Shown: positions 51,241 through 58,200 of the stretch, in pieces
Position numbering within the stretch: the first letter of the stretch is position 1
How the letters are laid out: each line of letters opens with the position of its first letter
Assembly: GCA_045631845.1 (NCBI GenBank)
Contig: JAZQVM010000067.1
Span: forward strand, 1-58,200
Direction of reading: 5' to 3'
From: CAKSHC01 sp045631845
GTDB taxonomy: Bacteria; Bacillota; Clostridia; Oscillospirales; UMGS1783
Length of the DNA: 58,200 bases
The notes under the pieces: generated by a model
Seen by the model: the letters and a program-made list of their open reading frames with translations, nothing else
Database searches by the model: none
Told to the model about the DNA's origin: nothing
Made by a program: the position numbers and the translations under genes

Positions 51241-52413
51241 TTATTTTGTTCCGGTGAAGGTGTCGGACAGATCGACAACCGTGCCGCTGGCCACATTGGT
51301 CTTGCGGCGGCTGGTCTTAACACGCTTCATCAACTCCTCATAGTATACATCATGATCGAAGGGTAAGTCAACCGGTTTTCCCAAGAAAGAGGACAAATGC
51401 ATGGCGTTGGACAGAGTCAGCCCATTGATACCCTCACGACCGTCGGCAATGAGCGGAGTGCCCATGAGAATGGCATCGGCCCAAGCGTTGATAACGCCCT
51501 TGTGCTGAGGATTGGAGCCGTCGAGTTCGGGATCGACCTCAACCGTCTTAATCTGGCCGAAGGGAGCGGTATTGGTCTTGGAGAACTCCTGCTCGGTCAT
51601 TTCAAATTCCATGATCTTGAGTTCGTTGTTCTCGGCAACCAGTTTAGCCTTATCGAGCTGGATTTCAAAGCGGTTAGAACCGCAGGCATCGCCGGTGGTG
51701 GTGATGAACACGCCGGTAGCGCCGTTGGCGTACTCGACATAAGCGGTTACATCGTCTTCCACCTCAATGTCATGCCACTTGCCGTAGTGCAGTTTGGCAT
51801 CGACCTTGACGGGCATACCGCAGATCCACTGCCACATATCGAGTTGATGGGGGCACTGGTTGAGCAGAACGCCGCCGCCTTCGCCCGACCAAGTGGCACG
51901 CCAATCGCCCGAATCATAATAGGCCTGAGGACGGTACCAGTTGGTAATGATCCAGTTGGTGCGGCGGATCTCGCCGTACTTGCCCGAATGAACCAGCTCA
52001 TGCATCTTGCGATAGATGCAGTTGGTACGCTGGTTGAACATCATGCCGTAAACAACCTCGGGATGCTTGTCGGCCACAGCGTTCATTTCCAGAACCTGTT
52101 TGGTGTATACGCCGGCCGGCTTCTCAACCAGCACGTGAATGCCGCGCTCCATGCAGGCAATGGCGTATGTAGGATGGTCATAGTGAGGAACGCAGATCAA
52201 GCAAGCGTTGATCAGGCCCGAATCGAGCATATCTTCGGCTTTGGCAAAGGTGGTTACGCCGGGGATCTTTTCCTCGGCGGCCTTGCGGCGCTCTTCTTTG
52301 AGATCGCAAACGGCAACCAAGTCTACCTTGGGGCAGTGGCCCTTAAGCAGGTCGCCCGTGTGCTGGTTACCAATGTTACCGAAACCGATAATACCTAATT
52401 TAATTCTATCCAT
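51241..52413 (-). CDS. Gfo/Idh/MocA family oxidoreductase
   Basis: 390 residues. Rossmann opening IKLGIIGFGNIGNQHTGDLL and GIHVLVEKPAGVYTKQVLEM (EKP motif) are typical, then QCPHQLDMWQWICGMP of the C-terminal beta-sheet domain. It oxidises or reduces a sugar or sugar acid with NAD(P). Its substrate within uronate use is unknown. Confidence 0.9.
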   Translation of the reverse strand: MDRIKLGIIGFGNIGNQHTGDLLKGHCPKVDLVAVCDLKEERRKAAEEKIPGVTTFAKAEDMLDSGLINACLICVPHYDHPTYAIACMERGIHVLVEKPAGVYTKQVLEMNAVADKHPEVVYGMMFNQRTNCIYRKMHELVHSGKYGEIRRTNWIITNWYRPQAYYDSGDWRATWSGEGGGVLLNQCPHQLDMWQWICGMPVKVDAKLHYGKWHDIEVEDDVTAYVEYANGATGVFITTTGDACGSNRFEIQLDKAKLVAENNELKIMEFEMTEQEFSKTNTAPFGQIKTVEVDPELDGSNPQHKGVINAWADAILMGTPLIADGREGINGLTLSNAMHLSSFLGKPVDLPFDHDVYYEELMKRVKTSRRKTNVASGTVVDLSDTFTGTK

Positions 52414-52414
52414 C

Positions 52415-53269
52415 TTATTTGATCTCCTTTAAAATGTTTTTCAGCGTCGTTACGGCGGTGTCAAAGGCTTCGTCCTTAGAAGCGAAGGAATAGGTGTTGC
52501 CCACCTTATCCGAAACTTCCTCACGCTCAAGTGCGGCCAGCCCGTCAAAGAGAGCCAAGTGAGGCTCGATGGTAAAGCAGGTACCGCCCTGAGCTAAGTA
52601 GGCGGGAATGATCTCACGCAGGTGACCCTCGCCGCAGCCGGGAGGAACGATTTTACCGTTTTCCAGCGCATCCTTGATGTGCATATACTTAATGTAACTA
52701 TGTAACATCTCCCAAGCGGGCATGGTCGGCTGACCGGACTGGATGAAGTTGGCCGGATCGAAGATGGCACGCAGATTCGGCAACTGCTGATACAGCGTCA
52801 AACAACGGGTGGCGATATCGCCGTAGATTTCCTTCTCGTTCTCATGGCACAGTTCGACTACGCCATTGGCCTGTTCGAGCAACCAACCCAGACGGTCGAT
52901 AACCTCGTCACGGTAATCCTCGGGATCCTTGCCCTTGGGAATGAAGAAGGAGAAGATTCTCATATTCTCGGCGCCCAGAATGTCGGAAACCTCAAGCAGG
53001 TGCTTGAACTTCTCCTGATGAGCGGCCCAGTCGCCCGTTTCAATATCGATCTTACCAACGGGAGAACCGATGGTGTAGACCTGCAGGCCCGCCGCATCCA
53101 TGTCACGGCGGATCTGACGGGCTTTCTCGGACGATACGTCAATGATGGACTGGCCGTCCACATTACGGATCTCCAAGCCGTTGAGATTGTTGCGCTTCAT
53201 AGCGGCAATCTGCAGAGAAAGGTCCTTGCTTGCCTCGTCGGCAAATGCGTACAGTTTGATGTTGTTCAT
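52415..53269 (-). CDS. Sugar phosphate isomerase/epimerase (TIM barrel)
   Basis: 284 residues of the AP_endonuc_2-like family. KLYAFADEASKDLSLQIAAM, NGLEIRNVDGQ, RIFSFFIPKGKDPEDYRD, ELCHENEKEIYGDIA and FDPANFIQSGQ give the metal-binding Glu, His and Asp positions. It overlaps nothing and is 1 base from the oxidoreductase gene. Exact reaction unknown. Confidence 0.87.
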   Translation of the reverse strand: MNNIKLYAFADEASKDLSLQIAAMKRNNLNGLEIRNVDGQSIIDVSSEKARQIRRDMDAAGLQVYTIGSPVGKIDIETGDWAAHQEKFKHLLEVSDILGAENMRIFSFFIPKGKDPEDYRDEVIDRLGWLLEQANGVVELCHENEKEIYGDIATRCLTLYQQLPNLRAIFDPANFIQSGQPTMPAWEMLHSYIKYMHIKDALENGKIVPPGCGEGHLREIIPAYLAQGGTCFTIEPHLALFDGLAALEREEVSDKVGNTYSFASKDEAFDTAVTTLKNILKEIK

Positions 53270-53272
53270 TTT

Positions 53273-54097
53273 TTATACCCCCGAATAAGCGGAAAATCCG
53301 CCATCAATTGCAATCGTTACGCCGGTCACAAAGCCCGACTTGGTTTCATCCAGCAAAAATTCAACGGTGCCCAGCAACTCATCCGCCTCACCGAAGCGAC
53401 CCATGGGCGTGGCGGCCAAGATTTTGCCGGTTCGTGCCGTCGGCGTACCGTCGGCATTAAAGAGCAGAGAGCGGTTCTGGTTGGTGACGAAGAAGCCGGG
53501 AGCAATCGCATTGACGCGGATGCCCGACTTGGCAAAATGCACGGCCAACCACTGGGTAAAGTTGGTCACCGCTGCCTTGGCCGAGGAATAGGCCGGAATC
53601 TTGGTCAGCGGGCGGAAGGCGTTCATGGAAGAAACGTTGAGCACGCAGCAACCCTCACGCCCCGGCATATCGGCCATAAAGACCTGACTGGGCAGCAAAA
53701 CGCCCTTCATGTTCAGATCAAAGACAAAATCGAAGCCGTTGGTATCAATGTTGAAGAAATTCTTGGTGTCGTTATCCATCTCATCGCCCGAGGTGTACTC
53801 CTCACGGTCGGTCGTCGCACGGGGATTGTTGCCGCCGGCGCCGTTGATGAGAATGTCGCACTTGCCGAGGTCTTTCAGGATCTGCTCATGGGCCGCTTCC
53901 AGACTTTCCCGCTCAAGTACCGAGCAGGGATAGGCCTTGGCCACGCCGCCGGCCTTGACGATTTCGTCGGCTACCGCATTGACGGCATCGGCATTGATGT
54001 CCAGCAGGGCGACCTTAGCGCCCATGGCTGCAAAATGCTTGGCAAAGGCGGAACAGAGAATACCGCCTGCGCCGGTGATTACCATTACTTTGTTCAT
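53273..54097 (-). CDS. SDR family D-mannonate oxidoreductase (fructuronate reductase)
   Basis: 274 residues. VMVITGAGGILCSAFAKHFA, INGAGGNNPRATTD, LNVSSMNAFRPLTKIPAYSS and AKAAVTNFTQWLAVHFA (YxxxK) match the SDR-type UxuB found with uxaC in Firmicutes. It reduces fructuronate to mannonate. The context supports this over a generic SDR call. Confidence 0.85.
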   Translation of the reverse strand: MNKVMVITGAGGILCSAFAKHFAAMGAKVALLDINADAVNAVADEIVKAGGVAKAYPCSVLERESLEAAHEQILKDLGKCDILINGAGGNNPRATTDREEYTSGDEMDNDTKNFFNIDTNGFDFVFDLNMKGVLLPSQVFMADMPGREGCCVLNVSSMNAFRPLTKIPAYSSAKAAVTNFTQWLAVHFAKSGIRVNAIAPGFFVTNQNRSLLFNADGTPTARTGKILAATPMGRFGEADELLGTVEFLLDETKSGFVTGVTIAIDGGFSAYSGV

Positions 54098-54101
54098 AGT
54101 T

Positions 54102-55466
54102 TTACTCCTCTATCATCTTTTTGGATGTGGTATAACTGATGCGACGGCAGAGTTCTTCCGCCGGAGCCGGATCAAATTCACCCGATTCGACATATTCACC
54201 GATGCGATTGCAGAGAATACGGCGGAAATAATCGTGACGGGCATAGGACAGGAAAGAACGGGAGTCGGTCAGCATGCCGGGGAAGGTGGAAAGCAGACCT
54301 TGTTCGGCCATGATGTCCAGCTGTTTGATGATGCCGCGTTTGTGATCGGCAAACCACCAGGCCGCGCCCAAGATGACGCCGCGGAAACAACCGCAGACGG
54401 TAGCATAGGCATCGCAAGCGCCCTCGTTGAGCGAATACACGATGGTGCGGGGCAGGGCATCTTCCTTCTGCAAGCGGGTGAGCATAGCCGACAGGTTCTT
54501 CACCGAGGGGGCGTCGCCCACGCTGTCGCCACCACAGTCGAGACCAAGGGTAGCGAAGAGCGTCGGGTTGAGGTCGCGTTGAACGGCCAAATGCCACTGC
54601 ATGACCATGTCTTTCTCTTTATACAGTTTACCCCAATATAGGTAGATATTCCCCACAAAGCCCAAATAATCTTCATGGGAAACGGTCTTGCCTGCCAGCA
54701 GGGCTTTGAGGGTAGCGTCGGCCTTGGCGTCGTCGTCCACGTGATCGGGGAAGTCGACAATGCCGATATCGGTAATGCGGCAACCGTGTTTGTCGAAGTG
54801 GTTGAGCTGGGTGGACAAAGCGGCCTTGAAAGAAGCCAGACTGTCCATCTTCACGCCGGCCACCGAGCCCAGATGATCCATGTACTCCCGCCAGCCGGGC
54901 AGGTCGATACGCAGGGCCTTGTCGCCACGGTAGGAGGGCAGAACCTTCACATTAAAGGAAGCATCCTCGGCCAGCAGTTTATGATAGGCCAGGTCGTCGG
55001 CGATATCGTCGGTGGTGCAGATGATTTCTACGCCTGCTTGCTTGATGAGCTTGCGAGGGGAGAGGTTGTTGTCCTTAATATAGCAGTTGGCCTGCTCCCA
55101 GATGGCCTCGGCGTTAGCGAGGGTCAGGGGCAGATCGATGCCGAAATAGAGGGACAATTCCATAGAAGCCCATGCATAGAGCGGGCTACCGGCGGCCAGT
55201 TCCACCGCTGTTATGAAATTCACGAATTTTTCTTTCCAAGTGGTGGTCTTGCCGGTGATGCCCTCCTCGGGAATTCCGAACAGGCGCATCAGGCGCCACT
55301 TATAATGGTCGCCCCCCAGCCACATTTGGCCGAGATTGTCAAAGGGTACATCTTCATAGATCTCCTTTGCCGACAGATGACAGTGATAGTCCACGATCGG
55401 CAGATCCTTGACGGCCGCATATAATTTTTCGGCCGTGGGATTGCACAATAGATAGTTTTTGGTCAT
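54102..55466 (-). CDS. uxaC: Glucuronate isomerase UxaC
   Basis: 454 residues. LPIVDYHCHLSAKEIYED (HxH), MWLGGDHYKWRLMRLFGIPE, IICTTDDIADDL and LTDSRSFLSYARHDYFRRIL are UxaC signatures. It converts D-glucuronate to D-fructuronate, or galacturonate to tagaturonate. ATG 55466 follows AAGAGGTGA; in-frame codons to 55541 lie in the promoter. First gene of the operon. Confidence 0.95.
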   Translation of the reverse strand: MTKNYLLCNPTAEKLYAAVKDLPIVDYHCHLSAKEIYEDVPFDNLGQMWLGGDHYKWRLMRLFGIPEEGITGKTTTWKEKFVNFITAVELAAGSPLYAWASMELSLYFGIDLPLTLANAEAIWEQANCYIKDNNLSPRKLIKQAGVEIICTTDDIADDLAYHKLLAEDASFNVKVLPSYRGDKALRIDLPGWREYMDHLGSVAGVKMDSLASFKAALSTQLNHFDKHGCRITDIGIVDFPDHVDDDAKADATLKALLAGKTVSHEDYLGFVGNIYLYWGKLYKEKDMVMQWHLAVQRDLNPTLFATLGLDCGGDSVGDAPSVKNLSAMLTRLQKEDALPRTIVYSLNEGACDAYATVCGCFRGVILGAAWWFADHKRGIIKQLDIMAEQGLLSTFPGMLTDSRSFLSYARHDYFRRILCNRIGEYVESGEFDPAPAEELCRRISYTTSKKMIEE

Positions 55467-55485
55467 AAAATCACCTCTTACCTTT

Positions 55486-55542
55486 ATTATAAAGTACAAC
55501 CTTTGCAAAGTAAATGCAATTCTTTTCATAAGATATTGCAAA
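55486..55542 (-). promoter_or_regulatory. uxaC promoter with phased TGCAAW repeats
   Basis: TTTACT (55514-55509), 17 bp, TATAAT (55491-55486). On the plus strand TGCAAA (55504-55509), TGCAAT (55515-55520) and TGCAAA (55537-55542) recur at 11 and 22 bp, i.e. on the same helical face. The first overlaps the -35. Likely sites for the divergent AraC regulator. Confidence 0.55.
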
Positions 55543-55580
55543 TCGTATCAATTTATGGTATTTTATAGGGGGTGATAACT

Positions 55581-56387
55581 ATGGAACGCTATTTTCATTA
55601 TGATGATACCGATTTTTTCTGCTCCTATACCTATACCGAAACGCCCGATCGGCTTCATTACGCCATGCATACGCATGAAACGCATGAGCTGTATTATTTC
55701 CTGTCGGGGCGTGGGGTATACCGCATTGAGAGTAGTGAATACCCCATGCGTGCGGGCGATATTCTTATTATGCGCCGAGCCGAGTCCCATTATTTTGATA
55801 TTGACACTTCTGTGCCCTATAAACGGTTCACTATCAACTTTTCGGAGTCAGTGCTGGATGGGATTGATCCTGATGGTCAGTTGATGCGTCCATTTTACGA
55901 GAGGGAATTGGGGAAAGGGAATCTTTATCGGAAAAGTGATTTTTCCGACGATACGGCGTCCCGTTTGATTTCTCGCATGCTCGCCCCTGAGCAGGACATT
56001 CGTACCGAGGTGCTCTCCTGTTTGCCCGCCTTGCTTGGCGAGATTGGGCGGGTGTGGCGCAAGTGCTCACAGAGTGAACAGGCAGAATCCCCCTTATCGT
56101 ATCGTATCGTTTCTTTTGTCAACGATCATTTGACTGACGACCTTTCCTTGGATGTGATTGCCCATCGGTTTTATATCAGCAAGCCGCAGTTGTGCCGCAT
56201 CTTCAAGGCGGCTACGGGTTCTACCGTTTGGGAATACGTCACCATCAAGCGGCTCATCCGCGCCCGTGAAATCATTGGGGCGGGTACTTCGCCCACCGAG
56301 GCGGCAGGGGCTTGCGGGTTTAACGACTATTCGGCATTCTATCGCGCCTATCGCCGCCAGTTCGGCCATTCTCCGAGAGAAAAATAA
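55581..56387 (+). CDS. AraC family transcriptional regulator
   Basis: 268 residues. N-terminal cupin (AMHTHETHELYYFLSGRGVY, YPMRAGDILIMRRAESHYF) and C-terminal double HTH (LSLDVIAHRFYISKPQLCRI, FNDYSAFYRAYRRQFGHSP). It probably senses a uronate and activates the divergent uxaC operon. ATG 55581 is used since AGGGGGTGAT lies about 9 bases upstream; GTG 55572 is inside that site. Confidence 0.92.
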   Translation: MERYFHYDDTDFFCSYTYTETPDRLHYAMHTHETHELYYFLSGRGVYRIESSEYPMRAGDILIMRRAESHYFDIDTSVPYKRFTINFSESVLDGIDPDGQLMRPFYERELGKGNLYRKSDFSDDTASRLISRMLAPEQDIRTEVLSCLPALLGEIGRVWRKCSQSEQAESPLSYRIVSFVNDHLTDDLSLDVIAHRFYISKPQLCRIFKAATGSTVWEYVTIKRLIRAREIIGAGTSPTEAAGACGFNDYSAFYRAYRRQFGHSPREK

Positions 56388-56415
56388 AGCACTTGGATTA
56401 TTCCAAGTGCTTTTT
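56386..56415. terminator. Bidirectional terminator between araC-type and EamA genes
   Basis: AAAGCACTTGGA (56386-56397) / TCCAAGTGCTTT (56402-56413), 12 perfect bp and T run; overlaps both stop regions. Confidence 0.8.
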
Positions 56416-57270
56416 GTTTGATATCAATTCGGAAAGGAGGGTGGAGCCCAAAATCAGAACGGCGCCCAGCCAGCCCCAAAGGCTCATCGGTTCCTGCAGG
56501 AACAAGGCCGAGAGCAGGATGGCGACTACGGGGTCGATATAACTGAAAATGGCCACAGTTTGCGCCGGCAGGGCGTGTACCGAGCCAAAATACAGGGCGT
56601 AGGCGACACCCGTGTGGAGAATACCTACCGCAATCAGCAACAGGATTCCCACCGTGCCCAGAGACACCGCCGCATAGTTCTCGGTTAGCAGGGTGTAAGG
56701 TAAAAGTACCAAAGCCGCCGCCGCCAACTGCACCACCGTACAGTCCATCGCTCCGATGGGCTTCATTTTTTTATTGAGCAGTACCACCGTGGCGTAGAAG
56801 GCGGCCGCACCCAGTCCGAACAGAATACCTGGCAGGCGGGTCATATCCAATCCGCCCTCAAACACGCCCGACACAAAGACCATGCCCAGTACCGCCACAA
56901 GGGCGCAGACGATCTTGACGGGGCGCAGGCGTTCTTTGAGCACCAACGGCGAGAGAAAGACGACAAATACGGGCGCTAAATAATAGCAGAGGGTCGCCGT
57001 GGCCACCGTCGTATAACGGTAGGATTCAAACAGGAGCATCCAGTTGATGCCGATGCACCCGCCCGAAATGAGGAGCAACCACAGATTGCTTTTTATGGCG
57101 GTCTTGTCTAATTTTTTACCCAGCAGGAGGATCAGCACCAGTAAAAAGGCGGCGCCGATCAGCCCACGGGCCACGGCCAGCCCTGACGAGGGCAGGTCGA
57201 TAAATTTACGAAAGATGCCAATGGTGCCGAATATCGTCATGGCACCAATGACCGATAACCGATGTTTCAT
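56398..57270 (-). CDS. EamA/DMT family transporter
   Basis: 290 residues, ten helices in two EamA repeats. GAMTIFGTIGIFRKFIDLPS, FLSPLVLKERLRPVKI, and VAIFSYIDPVVAILLSALFL are typical drug/metabolite transporter segments. It overlaps thrS by 4 bases and follows it in the transcript. Substrate unknown. Confidence 0.9.
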   Translation of the reverse strand: MKHRLSVIGAMTIFGTIGIFRKFIDLPSSGLAVARGLIGAAFLLVLILLLGKKLDKTAIKSNLWLLLISGGCIGINWMLLFESYRYTTVATATLCYYLAPVFVVFLSPLVLKERLRPVKIVCALVAVLGMVFVSGVFEGGLDMTRLPGILFGLGAAAFYATVVLLNKKMKPIGAMDCTVVQLAAAALVLLPYTLLTENYAAVSLGTVGILLLIAVGILHTGVAYALYFGSVHALPAQTVAIFSYIDPVVAILLSALFLQEPMSLWGWLGAVLILGSTLLSELISNKKHLE

Positions 57271-58200
57271 GCCTTGGGATGCTCGGTATAGCGGGTGGCG
57301 TTTTCCTGCACGGCCTTGGCGATAAACTCGTCAATCGGCATAGCGCCCAAGTTTTCACCGTTGCGGGCACGCACCGTAACGGTGCCTTCCTGCTCCTCAC
57401 GCTCGCCGACAACCAGCATGTAGGGAGTCTTCTGCATCTGCGCTTCGCGAATCTTAAAGCCGATCTTCTCAAAACGGGTGTCGGCCTCACTGCGCAGGCC
57501 GGCGGCCAGCAGGGCGGCATTGACCTTCTCGGCATACTCGTTCTGCGCCGTACCAACGGTCAGCACCTTCATCTGCACGGGCGAGAGCCACAGCGGGAAA
57601 GCGCCGGCAAAATGCTCGGTCAAAATACCAATGAAACGCTCGATCGAGCCGAATACTACACGGTGAATCATGACGGGACGGTGTTTCTCGCCGTCGGCGC
57701 CGGTATATTCCAGTTCAAACCGCTCGGGCAACTGGAAGTCGAGCTGGATAGTGCCGCACTGCCAAGTACGACCCAGCGCATCGGAGAGATGGAAGTCGAG
57801 TTTCGGGCCGTAGAAAGCGCCGTCGCCCTCGTTGATGATGTAATCCTTGCCGATTTCTTCAATGGCGGCTTTCAGGGAGTTGGTGGCCTTCTCCCAATCT
57901 TCCAGCTCGCCCATGTGATCTTCAGGCATGGTGGACAGTTCGATCTGATAGGGGAAGCCGAACAGAGAGTAAACCTCGTCCATCAACTTCACAACATTCT
58001 TAACCTCGTCCTTGATCTGGTCGGGGGTCATGAAGATGTGGGCATCGTCCTGCGTAAAGCAACGCACACGCATCAGGCCGTGGAGTGCGCCCGACAGTTC
58101 GTGGCGGTGCACCAGTCCCAGTTCGCCCATACGCAAGGGCAGTTCGCGGTAGGAGTGCATATTCTGCTTGTAAACCAGCATACCGCCGGGGCAGTTCATG
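57267..58200 (-). CDS. thrS: Threonyl-tRNA synthetase, 5' part outside the window
   Basis: The 310 C-terminal residues of ThrS. The window edge cuts at the MNCPGGMLVYKQNM motif (internal KPMNCPGG), so the true start is to the right. RVRCFTQDDAHIFMTPDQI is class II motif 2, PVMIHRVVFGSIERFIGIL is motif 3, and the last 110 residues form the anticodon-binding domain (KVLTVGTAQNEYAEKV). It charges tRNA-Thr. Confidence 0.97.
   Translation of the reverse strand, partial: MNCPGGMLVYKQNMHSYRELPLRMGELGLVHRHELSGALHGLMRVRCFTQDDAHIFMTPDQIKDEVKNVVKLMDEVYSLFGFPYQIELSTMPEDHMGELEDWEKATNSLKAAIEEIGKDYIINEGDGAFYGPKLDFHLSDALGRTWQCGTIQLDFQLPERFELEYTGADGEKHRPVMIHRVVFGSIERFIGILTEHFAGAFPLWLSPVQMKVLTVGTAQNEYAEKVNAALLAAGLRSEADTRFEKIGFKIREAQMQKTPYMLVVGEREEQEGTVTVRARNGENLGAMPIDEFIAKAVQENATRYTEHPKA

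Noticed and set aside
52844..54139. 431-codon plus-strand frame opposite the uronate operon
   Set aside because: It spans two certain genes on the other strand, so it is an antisense artefact.

Overview
The window looks like a chromosomal segment of a low-to-moderate GC Gram-positive anaerobe of the Bacillota, most likely class Clostridia (Oscillospirales-like). The reasons are RNase Y, FemA/FemB-type ligases, a PadR/DUF1700/DUF4097 operon, DUF3048 and DUF3842 proteins, TnpV, strong AGGAGG-type ribosome sites and hairpin-plus-T terminators almost everywhere. The assignment is inferred from gene content; no rRNA or marker phylogeny is available here.

Bases 1 to about 8.8 kb are an acquired, visibly AT-rich mobile region. 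It holds the 3' part of a MobV relaxase, a TnpV gene, a leftward pair (AMP-forming acyl-CoA ligase and DUF2806 protein) and a rightward accessory block. That block encodes two proteins with HEPN-type Rx4H motifs, a TIR (CAP12-like) protein and a Fpg/Nei-like DNA glycosylase that has lost its zinc-finger cysteines. The 410-base divergent gap between the two sets carries two unusual RNAs: a leftward structured leader that ends in a terminator with a competing antiterminator, and a rightward tRNA-like structure with a 27-nt anticodon loop. This is the best candidate in the window for an undescribed, probably anti-phage, system. The block ends in a gap before 8849, where base composition changes to that of the host chromosome.

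From 8.8 to 31.3 kb is ordinary chromosome: radical SAM protein, AGCS symporter, PadR envelope-stress-type operon, rRNA methyltransferases RsmF-like and RsmE, MFS carrier, a large MacB-like ABC transporter, a three-gene exported-protein operon with a leader-peptide attenuator, a CofE-like ligase, M18 aminopeptidase, threonine aldolase, SDR, two tandem FemAB ligases, dCMP deaminase, AlkZ-related protein and inorganic pyrophosphatase.

From 31.4 to 49.6 kb are transport and envelope genes: AEC carrier, CDF metal exporter, DUF3842 with a short Liv-type lipoprotein, the complete livKHMGF operon (leftward from 40.9 to 36.1 kb), DUF3048 lipoprotein, rny, a sugar-binding-like lipoprotein, two CBS-domain CNNM/CorC-type membrane proteins and a Na/Pi cotransporter.

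From 49.6 to 56.4 kb is a uronate catabolism operon (uxaC, fructuronate reductase-type SDR, TIM-barrel isomerase, Gfo/Idh oxidoreductase, eda, kdgK) divergent from an AraC regulator. The mannonate dehydratase uxuA that would complete the path is not in the window. The right edge holds an EamA transporter and the 3' part of thrS.
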